A stretch of 5,776 nucleotides of DNA from Chloroflexota bacterium (GTDB lineage Bacteria; Chloroflexota; UBA6077; JACCZL01). Below the pieces are notes generated by a model. It ran no database searches. It saw only the letters and a program-made list of their open reading frames with translations, and had not been told where the DNA came from. The stretch is from positions 1 through 5,776 of the forward strand of contig JADLFM010000122.1 of NCBI GenBank assembly GCA_020845495.1, written 5' to 3'. Shown here piece by piece: positions 1 through 5,111 of this stretch (position 1 is the first letter of the stretch; each line of letters opens with the position of its first letter). The translations under genes were made by a program, and so were the position numbers.

Positions 1-99
1 CGACTCGGCCGCTGGCAATTGCATCACCGAGCAGCACTGAAGGCCGGCCTTGGCGTCACGGCGATCGGCCTCGGCCTGGTCCTCCTCGAGACGCTGTAG
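1..99 (+). CDS. C-terminal end of a probable membrane protein (partial)
   Basis: Frame 1 is open from the window edge to a TAG at 97-99 and gives 32 residues. The last 20 are strongly hydrophobic (AGLGVTAIGLGLVLLETL after a basic, His-containing stretch RLGRWQLHHRAALK), which looks like a final transmembrane helix with a cytoplasmic basic flank. The family cannot be named from so little sequence. The next gene starts 12 bases downstream on the same strand, so the two may be co-transcribed. An alternative frame ends with TGA at 38-40 and cannot be formally excluded, but the hydrophobic helix and the spacing to the next gene favour this one. Confidence 0.5.
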   Translation, partial: RLGRWQLHHRAALKAGLGVTAIGLGLVLLETL

Positions 100-111
100 A
101 CGAGAGACATC

Positions 112-558
112 ATGGACGATTTAACACACCAGATTCTCCTCCTGGCTCGAACCCTGATTTCGAACCGCTGCTGTTGGACCCATGGCGCATTTGCCCGCGA
201 CTGGTGTGGTCGGCCCGTGCCCGCGCTCGATGAAGACGCCATATCCTGGTGTGCTCTCGGCGCGGTCTACAAGATTGCCGCTGGCGATCTCAGGGTATTC
301 GGCTCCGCCTCAAGTGCTCTGGAAGGCTCGGCTCGCCTCCTGTATGGCGAGCCCATCTGCAACATCAATGACTCGCCGTCCCCATTGGCACATGCAGCCG
401 TCCTGAGCGCGTTCGACAACGCGATCGACGGGCCCGTGGACTGGGCGGAGACGCCTTCAGCGCTGCTCGTCAGGCTCGGTGTTGCCGAGCGGACTCGCCA
501 AGAAGGACCACACAAGCGGACTCGCCACGCGAGCACCCGGACTGTGCGGCTAGCCTGA
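112..558 (+). CDS. DUF6197-like hypothetical protein
   Basis: This encodes 148 residues from ATG 112 to TGA 556-558. A purine-rich stretch (GACGAGAG, about 99-106) serves as a modest ribosome binding site. The N-terminal half carries the pattern I associate with the DUF6197 family: a short N-terminal helix, then WTHGAFARDWCGRPV (about residues 22-36), then an acidic/Ala segment leading to WCALGAV (about 46-52), and later an Asn-Asp (IND, about 85-87) and an AAVLSAFDNAI helix (about 95-105). The function of that family is not known. No signal peptide or membrane segment is visible, so a cytoplasmic protein is likely. The C-terminal 25 residues are Arg/Thr/His-rich (RTRQEGPHKRTRHASTRTVR) and look like a disordered, perhaps lineage-specific tail. 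Family assignment is from recognised motifs only. Coding status is fairly secure. Confidence 0.7.
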   Translation: MDDLTHQILLLARTLISNRCCWTHGAFARDWCGRPVPALDEDAISWCALGAVYKIAAGDLRVFGSASSALEGSARLLYGEPICNINDSPSPLAHAAVLSAFDNAIDGPVDWAETPSALLVRLGVAERTRQEGPHKRTRHASTRTVRLA

Positions 559-563
559 GTGGC

Positions 564-591
564 AGCGACGGTCGGCCTCGACGTCGTCGCT
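564..591. terminator. Hairpin between convergent genes, possible bidirectional terminator
   Basis: AGCGACG (564-570) is perfectly complementary to CGTCGCT (585-591). Inside it, GTCG (571-574) pairs with CGAC (579-582) around a GCCT loop, leaving a 2-base GT bulge at 583-584. The structure lies 6 bases after the stop of the DUF6197-like gene and about 70 bases past the stop of the minus-strand histidine kinase. This is where a shared terminator would sit. There is no T-tract on either side, so it is not a canonical intrinsic terminator. It may simply slow polymerase, protect 3' ends, or be chance in GC-rich DNA. Confidence 0.4.
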
Positions 592-661
592 CATTCCCAT
601 CGCGGGAGCTGCCTGGTCGACCTACGGCGGATTAGCCTCTCACCGAAGATGCTATCGAAGC

Positions 662-1954
662 TCAAGCGGGCTGACCTTGCCCGCTGGCCACGGGGAGCAG
701 AACGGTGGCACACGTCCCCTGTCCAGGCTCGCTCTCCACCTTGAGGCGGCCATGCATGAGCCGCACAAGCTCCTCGGCGATGGCGAGACCCAGGCCGGCC
801 CCGCCAGCCCGGCCAGCGCCGCGACGATCTCGCGCCTCGTCGGCTCGATAGAACCGTCCCGTCACGTTCGGAAGATGCTCTGGGCCGATCCCCTCGCCCG
901 TGTCGATGACGCGTAGCCGCGCCTGGTCGCCTTCCCGATCGACCGCAACCTCTACGCTTCCACCGGCCGAAGTGTGCTTCAGGGCGTTGTCGACGAGCGC
1001 ACGTACCACCTGCCGAAGTCGCCCGAGGTTCGCCTGACCCCACACTGGTTTGGTGACGAGGCGGAGCTCCACGCCGCGCAGGCTCGCCAGCGGCGTGAGG
1101 TGCGCGACCAGCTCCTCAGCCACATCTGCCAGGGCGACCGGTTCGAGCGGCAGCTCAATCTGGCCGGCGTCGATTCGAGCGAGATCGAGCAGCTCGTCGA
1201 GCAATGCGCTGAGCTCGTCGGCATCATGCCGCAGGGCCTGCACCTGTTCCAGATGGTTCGGCGCCAGGTCGGTCGCCTCTCGCTGGAGCACGTCGGCACG
1301 CGCCCGCAGGACGGCCACGGGCGTCCGCAGCTCGTGGCTGGCGTCGGCGATGAATCGCCGCTGTCGCTCGAACGCCTCGCGAATCGGGCGCATCGCGCGG
1401 CCCGCCAGAAAGAGACTGCCGAGCGCTGACAGCACCAGGCCGGCCGCCCCGGTTAGCAGCAAGATCGTGGTCAACTGCGTCAGTTCTTGCTGTCCGCCGG
1501 CCAGCGGCTTGCCGACCTGAACGACGCCGTCAATCCGACGGTCGTGGTAGACCGGCACCGTGAGCAGTCGTACTGAGACGCCTCCGACGTCCCGGTCGGC
1601 GAGCGTTTCCCGGCCGCCGAGGGCGGCTCGCACAGCCTCGGCGTCCGGAAGTCCGGCCAGATTGATTTGCCGACTGTTTCGGACGACCTGGCCACGACTG
1701 TCGAGCCAGAACGCGAACAGGTCCGAGCCGGACCCGAGCCGACGGCGACTCTCGCCTTCGTTGTCATCGTCGCCCTCGTGATCGAAGGCGGCGACCTCCC
1801 GCTCGGCCCCAAGTCGCAGCTCACGGTCGACCGCTCCCGCGCGTGCTCGGGTCTCGGTCACGAGCGCTGCACCGATGGTAATGGCCAGGACCAGCGCCAG
1901 GATGGCCAGATTCCAGGCCGCCAGTCGCCAGCGAATCCGTCCGAACTGGTTCAT
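662..1954 (-). CDS. Sensor histidine kinase (two-component system, HisKA/HATPase_c)
   Basis: This is a 430-residue membrane-bound sensor kinase. TM1 is about residues 12-33 and TM2 about 162-184, enclosing an extracytoplasmic sensor loop of about 125 residues. After TM2 only a short linker (AGRAMRPIREAFERQRR) precedes the H-box, so a full HAMP domain is absent or reduced. The H-box RFIADASHELRTPVAVLRA contains the phospho-accepting His207. The ATPase domain shows the N-box VDNALKHT (Asn323), G1 DTGEGIG (351-357), an F-box-like GRFYRADEARDR and G2 GGAGLGLAIAEELV (384-397), so it should be catalytically active. The sensor loop contains a notable acidic run, DHEGDDDNEGE (58-68), just outside TM1, which might bind a cation (inference). 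The ATG overlaps the regulator stop as ATGA, which suggests translational coupling to the regulator made just before it. The signal is unknown. Confidence 0.95.
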   Translation of the reverse strand: MNQFGRIRWRLAAWNLAILALVLAITIGAALVTETRARAGAVDRELRLGAEREVAAFDHEGDDDNEGESRRRLGSGSDLFAFWLDSRGQVVRNSRQINLAGLPDAEAVRAALGGRETLADRDVGGVSVRLLTVPVYHDRRIDGVVQVGKPLAGGQQELTQLTTILLLTGAAGLVLSALGSLFLAGRAMRPIREAFERQRRFIADASHELRTPVAVLRARADVLQREATDLAPNHLEQVQALRHDADELSALLDELLDLARIDAGQIELPLEPVALADVAEELVAHLTPLASLRGVELRLVTKPVWGQANLGRLRQVVRALVDNALKHTSAGGSVEVAVDREGDQARLRVIDTGEGIGPEHLPNVTGRFYRADEARDRRGAGRAGGAGLGLAIAEELVRLMHGRLKVESEPGQGTCATVLLPVASGQGQPA

Positions 1955-2622
1955 CGGCCTAACGCGTAGCCGAGGCCGCGCACGGTGCGAATGAGGGGCT
2001 GTGTCGAGCCACGGTCGATCTTGCCGCGCAGGTAGTGGATGTAGGTGTCCACCACGTTCTCGCCACCCTCGAAGTCGTGGCCCCAGACGCGGTCGACGAC
2101 CTGCGCGCGGCTCAAGACCTGGCCGGCGTTCCGCATCAGATACTCCAGCAGCGCGAGCTCGCGGGCCGTGAGCTCGATGACCCGAGCTCCACGGCGGGCC
2201 TCCCGACGCAGCAGGTCCAGGGTGAGATCCTCGACGCGCAGCTCGGTACCGGCGCTCGGCTCGTGATGGCGTCGGAGCACCGCACGCGCCCTTGCCAACA
2301 GCTCGTCGAACGCAAACGGCTTCACGAGGTAGTCGTCGGCGCCAGCATCCAGGCCGGCTACGCGGTCCTCGACGGTGTCTCGTGCGGTCAGGAGCAGGAT
2401 CGGCGTCCGGACACCGAGCCGGCGGAGGCGCATCGTGATCTCTAGGCCGCTCATGCTCGGCAGCATCACGTCGAGGACGAGGAGATCAAACTGCCCGCCC
2501 CGAGCGAGCTCGAACCCCTGGGCGCCATCTCCGGTGGCGACGACCTCGTACCCCTCGGCTCGGAGCGTTCGTTCGATGAGGCCGAGGAGCCGGGACTCGT
2601 CCTCGACGAGAAGTACGCGCAT
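1951..2622 (-). CDS. OmpR/PhoB-family response regulator
   Basis: This is a 223-residue regulator with a receiver domain (about 1-118) and a winged-helix DNA-binding domain (about 127-221), normal size for the OmpR/PhoB family. Receiver residues are intact: acidic pair Glu7/Asp8 in LLVEDE, phospho-acceptor Asp51 in LLVLDVMLP, Thr79 in ILLLTA, and Lys101 in DDYLVKPF. The C-terminal half has the typical ELTARELALLEYLMRN, LSRAQVVDRVWG and VVDTYIHYLRGKID helices and the closing TVRGLGYAL wing. The start at 2622 is preceded by AGGGCGAG at a suitable distance on the minus strand. It is the first gene of an operon with the kinase at 662-1954 and is divergent from the plus-strand redox operon. It is therefore the obvious candidate regulator of both directions through the repeats at 2655-2681. 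Confidence 0.96.
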   Translation of the reverse strand: MRVLLVEDESRLLGLIERTLRAEGYEVVATGDGAQGFELARGGQFDLLVLDVMLPSMSGLEITMRLRRLGVRTPILLLTARDTVEDRVAGLDAGADDYLVKPFAFDELLARARAVLRRHHEPSAGTELRVEDLTLDLLRREARRGARVIELTARELALLEYLMRNAGQVLSRAQVVDRVWGHDFEGGENVVDTYIHYLRGKIDRGSTQPLIRTVRGLGYALGR

Positions 2623-2654
2623 CAGCTCGCCCTGACGATCGAAAGATGTGAGGA

Positions 2655-2681
2655 TTCTCAGAATGCTCTCAGCGTCGCTGA
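2655..2681. promoter_or_regulatory. Candidate operator for the response regulator in the divergent promoter region
   Basis: A direct repeat TTCTCAG (2655-2661) / CTCTCAG (2666-2672) is spaced exactly 11 bases start to start, about one helical turn. OmpR/PhoB-type dimers typically bind tandem half-sites with this spacing. It overlaps a perfect inverted repeat, TCAGCG-T-CGCTGA (2669-2681). The site is 33-50 bases upstream of the regulator start and 55-72 bases upstream of the redox operon start, so one site could serve autoregulation and activation. A weak -10-like element (GATAGT, 2703-2708) lies downstream on the plus strand with no good -35 at the expected place, consistent with activator dependence. 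Binding is inferred, not shown. Confidence 0.5.
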
Positions 2682-2726
2682 AACCGGGGTGCTTACGCTT
2701 CAGATAGTACCTCGGAGATCGAGATC

Positions 2727-3143
2727 ATGAAGCAGACATCCAGCTTTCCGCGCCGCACCGCACTCGCCATCGCCGCCGCGAGCGCCGGCCTGACCCTCGC
2801 CGTCACCGCGACGATCGCGAGCAGCCTCGGCTTGATTGCCCCGGCCGCACCGGTAGCTGCCCCGAGCACCGTCCAGGAGCAGCCCCTCCAGCAGCCGTCT
2901 GTCCCAACCGTGAATGAAGGTCTGGCATTCATCCCAGCCGATTTAGTTGGTCAGCCGGCCACGGCTGAGGCGACGCGCCAGACAGCCACAATCGAGGATG
3001 TCCGCTCGACGCGCCGCGAGCACGATCACGATGACGACCGCGGCGAAAAGCTGCGGCGATCTTCTCCGAGTGATGCAGCCGCCGAGCGGTCTGTCAGGCA
3101 GCTTGTCAGCCGGGCCCACCATGAGGAAGACGACAATGACTGA
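2727..3143 (+). CDS. Secreted or membrane-anchored small protein with His/acidic-rich tail
   Basis: This encodes 138 residues from ATG 2727, with GGAG at 2714-2717 as a possible but distant ribosome binding site and GAGA closer in. Residues 1-10 are polar with two arginines, and about 11-38 are hydrophobic (TALAIAAASAGLTLAVTATI onwards). This is either a signal peptide or an N-terminal anchor with the rest outside the membrane. Next comes an Ala/Pro/Gln-rich spacer (about 38-62), then a short mixed segment. The charged C-terminal half contains HDHDDD near 99-104 and ends in HHEEDDND (131-138). There is no family I recognise. It is the first gene of the operon and overlaps the next gene by 8 bases. 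The His/Asp/Glu clusters suggest metal binding at the outer face, a guess consistent with a redox or iron-related locus. Base composition and frame matching the operon support real coding. Confidence 0.7.
   Translation: MKQTSSFPRRTALAIAAASAGLTLAVTATIASSLGLIAPAAPVAAPSTVQEQPLQQPSVPTVNEGLAFIPADLVGQPATAEATRQTATIEDVRSTRREHDHDDDRGEKLRRSSPSDAAAERSVRQLVSRAHHEEDDND
3123..3130 (+). promoter_or_regulatory. Ribosome binding site that fixes the start at 3136
   Basis: GAGGAAGA at 3123-3130 lies 5 bases before ATG 3136. It is the strongest ribosome binding site for any start in this frame and shows that the open frame beginning near 2947 is not all coding. Confidence 0.65.
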
Positions 3144-3429
3144 CACCCCCGCCCGGCGCCCCGGCCCGCTCCTCACCCTGTCGAGCCTGGAATGGAAGCT
3201 CGCGCTGACGGCGGTCCTCAGCGCCGTCTATGCGTTTGCCTTCGTCGCGGTCGCCCGCCCGGCTACCGCTCCGGTCGCGGCAAGCGTCGAGGTGCAGTCC
3301 GTAGCAGCCAGCGCAACCGCCAACACACCGCCGGCGCAGATCTCGTCGGCGAGGGTCGCGCCATCGACCGTCGCATCAGCGCCCGCCCCGCGCGCCGCCC
3401 AGCCTCGGATCAGGACGCGTAGCTCATGA
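3136..3429 (+). CDS. Single-TM, Ala/Pro-rich small membrane protein
   Basis: This encodes 97 residues. The frame is open further upstream to 2947, but ATG 3136 has a strong ribosome binding site (3123-3130) and overlaps the previous stop by 8 bases (ATGACTGA), while the upstream extension would lie wholly inside the preceding gene. The N-terminus MTDTPARRPGPLL is followed by one hydrophobic helix, about residues 20-40 (WKLALTAVLSAVYAFAFVAVA). The positive residues before it predict N-in/C-out topology. The remaining tail of about 57 residues is Ala/Pro/Ser/Thr/Val-rich with no Cys, His or flavinylation motif, and ends basic (RIRTRSS). I recognise no family. It could be a scaffold or small subunit of the membrane complex formed by the downstream heme protein, or an anchor for an extracytoplasmic partner. 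Its stop overlaps the apbE start by ATGA, so it is translationally linked to that gene. Confidence 0.68.
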   Translation: MTDTPARRPGPLLTLSSLEWKLALTAVLSAVYAFAFVAVARPATAPVAASVEVQSVAASATANTPPAQISSARVAPSTVASAPAPRAAQPRIRTRSS

Positions 3430-4334
3430 GCATCATGTTTCGCGCGATGAGCACCGACGTCAGGGTGCTGGCGCCGACGTTGAGCGCCGACGAGGAGCGC
3501 CGCCTGGGTCGGCAGGTGGCCGAGGTCTTCGAAGCGAGTGAACGACGGTTCAGCCGCTTCCGGCCCGACAGCGAGCTCTCCCGGTTGAACCGGGCCGGTC
3601 AGCTGTCGAACGCGTCGGCGCCGTTCCTGGCAGCCCTGGCTCGCGCGCATCGGTTCTTCCGACACTCGGGCGGTCTGTTCGACCCGACGGTGGGCGGTGC
3701 ACTGATCGCGGCCGGCTACGACCGTTCGTCTGAGTCGGCGACTCCGGTCAAGACGATGACGCCCGACGCCTTGCGCACGACGACCTCCTTCGGGTCGGTC
3801 GCCGTCGATCGCTTCCGACGGACGATTACCCTGCCGCCCGGGGTCTCACTCGACTTTGGCGGCTTCATCAAGGGTTGGACCGTGGATCAGGCGGCGCGGC
3901 TGGTGCCGTCGACGGCTGCCATCGACGCGGGCGGGGACGCGATGCTCCGTGGGGCCGGTCCCGACGGCCGGGGCTGGATCGTCGACGTTGAGAATCCGGC
4001 CGATCCGACCCGCGAGGTGCTGACGATTCGGGTGCGGGATCGAGCGGTCGCGACCAGCGCCCCGAACCGCCGACGCTGGCGAACCGCGCAGGGTGAGATG
4101 CACCACCTGATAAATCCCTGGACGGGTCGACCTGCCGAGTCGGATCTGGCCCAGGTGACGGTGCTCGGGGATACCGTCGAAGTGGCCGAAGTGCTGGCGA
4201 AGACCGCCTTCTTCCTCGGCGCCAGTGAAGGACGTCACTTCCTCCATCGGCTGCATGGCGTCGCGGCGGTACTGGTGCGCGCCAATGGCAGAGTCGAGGT
4301 CGTTGGCAAGCTGGAGGAAGATCGTGCGGCGTAG
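3426..4334 (+). CDS. apbE: ApbE-family FAD:protein FMN transferase
   Basis: This is a 302-residue protein. ApbE enzymes use FAD to attach FMN covalently to a Ser/Thr of acceptor proteins in electron-transfer chains. Family landmarks are the N-terminal FRAMSTDVRV (5-14), RFSRFRPDSELSRLN (41-55), GGLFDPTVG (82-90), the core DFGGFIKGWTVDQAA (143-157), IDAGGDAMLRG (166-176), RAVATSAPNRRRW (206-218) and HHLINPWTGRPA (226-237). The C-terminal VEVAEVLAKTAFFLG (251-265) matches the usual ADALATA metal-site region but with Glu255 and Lys259 where Asp and Thr are common. Asn230 also replaces the common Asp of the HHxxDP motif. I recall relaxed versions of this kind in actinobacterial relatives. No signal peptide or lipobox is present, so the enzyme appears cytoplasmic. 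The start overlaps the previous stop as ATGA, and the 3' end overlaps the next gene by 11 bases. The acceptor is not visible in the window. Confidence 0.93.
   Translation: MSIMFRAMSTDVRVLAPTLSADEERRLGRQVAEVFEASERRFSRFRPDSELSRLNRAGQLSNASAPFLAALARAHRFFRHSGGLFDPTVGGALIAAGYDRSSESATPVKTMTPDALRTTTSFGSVAVDRFRRTITLPPGVSLDFGGFIKGWTVDQAARLVPSTAAIDAGGDAMLRGAGPDGRGWIVDVENPADPTREVLTIRVRDRAVATSAPNRRRWRTAQGEMHHLINPWTGRPAESDLAQVTVLGDTVEVAEVLAKTAFFLGASEGRHFLHRLHGVAAVLVRANGRVEVVGKLEEDRAA
4313..4320 (+). promoter_or_regulatory. Strong Shine-Dalgarno deciding the GTG start at 4324
   Basis: GGAGGAAG lies inside the end of apbE. Its GGAGG core ends 6 bases before GTG 4324. No comparable site precedes the in-frame ATG at 4225, which would place about 33 extra residues entirely within apbE. 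Confidence 0.75.
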
Positions 4335-5049
4335 CAGCATCCTGCTGGGCAGCGGCGTCGGTCTCGTCATCGCGCTGCTCGGGGTGACACTTGGCGCTCG
4401 GCTCGGGCTGGTCGTCGTCCATATCACCCGACCCGAGGGACAGTGGCTCTGGTACATCTCGCGAGCGGCGGGGGTCACGGCCTACGTGGCACTCGTGCTG
4501 GCGACCGTCTGGGGCCTCCTGCTCTCAACATCCACGGCCGATGCGATCGTTTCGCGCGGGCGGAGTCTGGAGGCCCACCGCTGGCTGTCGGCCGCCGCAC
4601 TGGCACTCTCGGTGGCCCACGCCGTGCCGCTCATCGGGGATCGGTACATCAGCTTCGATCTCCTCGACATCGTCGTCCCGTTTCTTGCCCCGTACCGGCC
4701 GATCGCGGTCGGGCTCGGGATCGCCGGGCTGTACCTGGCGCTGGCCGTCTTTGGCAGCTTCTGGCTCCGCGCCCATTTGGGCCAGCGCGGCTGGCGAGCG
4801 GTGCATTTCCTGAGCTTCCCGGCGTTCGGCCTGGTCACGCTGCATGGTCTGTACGCCGGGACCGACAGCGGATCACCCTGGATGCGGACGATCTATCTCT
4901 CGGCTGTCCTGGCGGTGCCGGTGCTGACCGCAGTCCGCCTCGTGGGCCACGCCGGCCCGGCGGTGCGACGCGCCTCGGCACGCGCCCAGGGTGAAGAGCG
5001 TCCTGGCGACCGAGCCTTCTCCCGAGCCCTTTCTTGGCGACGGCCGTGA
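4324..5049 (+). CDS. Ferric-reductase-like heme transmembrane protein
   Basis: This is a 241-residue integral membrane protein beginning at GTG 4324. About six hydrophobic segments are visible (roughly 6-32, 41-68, 85-105, 124-149, 158-178, 188-208). Two pairs of histidines are spaced as in the ferric reductase-like transmembrane / MsrQ (YedZ) superfamily: His85 and His99 in AHRWLSAAALALSVAHAVP, and His161 and His174 in VHFLSFPAFGLVTLHGLYAGT. These could ligate two hemes stacked across the membrane. GTDSG (179-183) after the last His is a motif I associate with this group in high-GC bacteria. The C-terminal 35 residues are charged and cytoplasmic. No FAD/NAD(P)H-binding domain is fused, so electrons must come from quinol or a separate partner. 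It is the last gene of the operon, overlapping apbE by 11 bases. Its likely role is transmembrane electron transfer, to an extracytoplasmic flavoprotein or metal. The exact substrate is unknown. Confidence 0.88.
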   Translation: MRRSSILLGSGVGLVIALLGVTLGARLGLVVVHITRPEGQWLWYISRAAGVTAYVALVLATVWGLLLSTSTADAIVSRGRSLEAHRWLSAAALALSVAHAVPLIGDRYISFDLLDIVVPFLAPYRPIAVGLGIAGLYLALAVFGSFWLRAHLGQRGWRAVHFLSFPAFGLVTLHGLYAGTDSGSPWMRTIYLSAVLAVPVLTAVRLVGHAGPAVRRASARAQGEERPGDRAFSRALSWRRP

Positions 5050-5111
5050 GATGCCGACCGTCGCCGTCGTCGGGCCAATGCTCCAGCGACGTCAGTGCCC
5101 GGGCCTCGTGC

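Noticed and set aside
559..744. Plus-strand open frame continuing directly after the DUF6197-like stop
   Set aside because: It starts with a GTG abutting the stop, has no ribosome binding site, runs into the antisense of the kinase gene and has no recognisable motif. It is best explained as open frame by chance in GC-rich DNA.
974..1520. Plus-strand open frames antisense to the histidine kinase
   Set aside because: They are shadow frames opposite the conserved kinase domain. Their low-complexity Arg/Ser-rich or frame-mirrored translations are typical of high-GC antisense.
2649..2660. TGAG-GATT-CTCA mini-hairpin next to the direct repeat
   Set aside because: The 4-bp stem is too short to mean much by itself. 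It is more likely incidental to the repeat half-site.
2947..3135. Extension of the small Ala/Pro-rich gene upstream to 2947
   Set aside because: This part is Arg-rich, lies wholly within the preceding gene, and lacks the strong ribosome binding site found before 3136.
4225..4323. Upstream in-frame ATG for the ferric-reductase-like protein
   Set aside because: It would add about 33 residues encoded inside apbE without a ribosome binding site. GTG 4324 has a strong GGAGGAAG at ideal spacing.
3846..4478. Long minus-strand open frame opposite apbE
   Set aside because: The opposite strand has clear ApbE motifs throughout. The antisense translation is Pro/Arg/His-rich with no family resemblance.
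5050..5111. Possible terminator between the convergent operon end and the beta-propeller gene
   Set aside because: Only a short GCCCGGGC palindrome (5097-5104) and weak complementarity near 5051-5074 are visible, with no T-tract. This is not enough to call a terminator.
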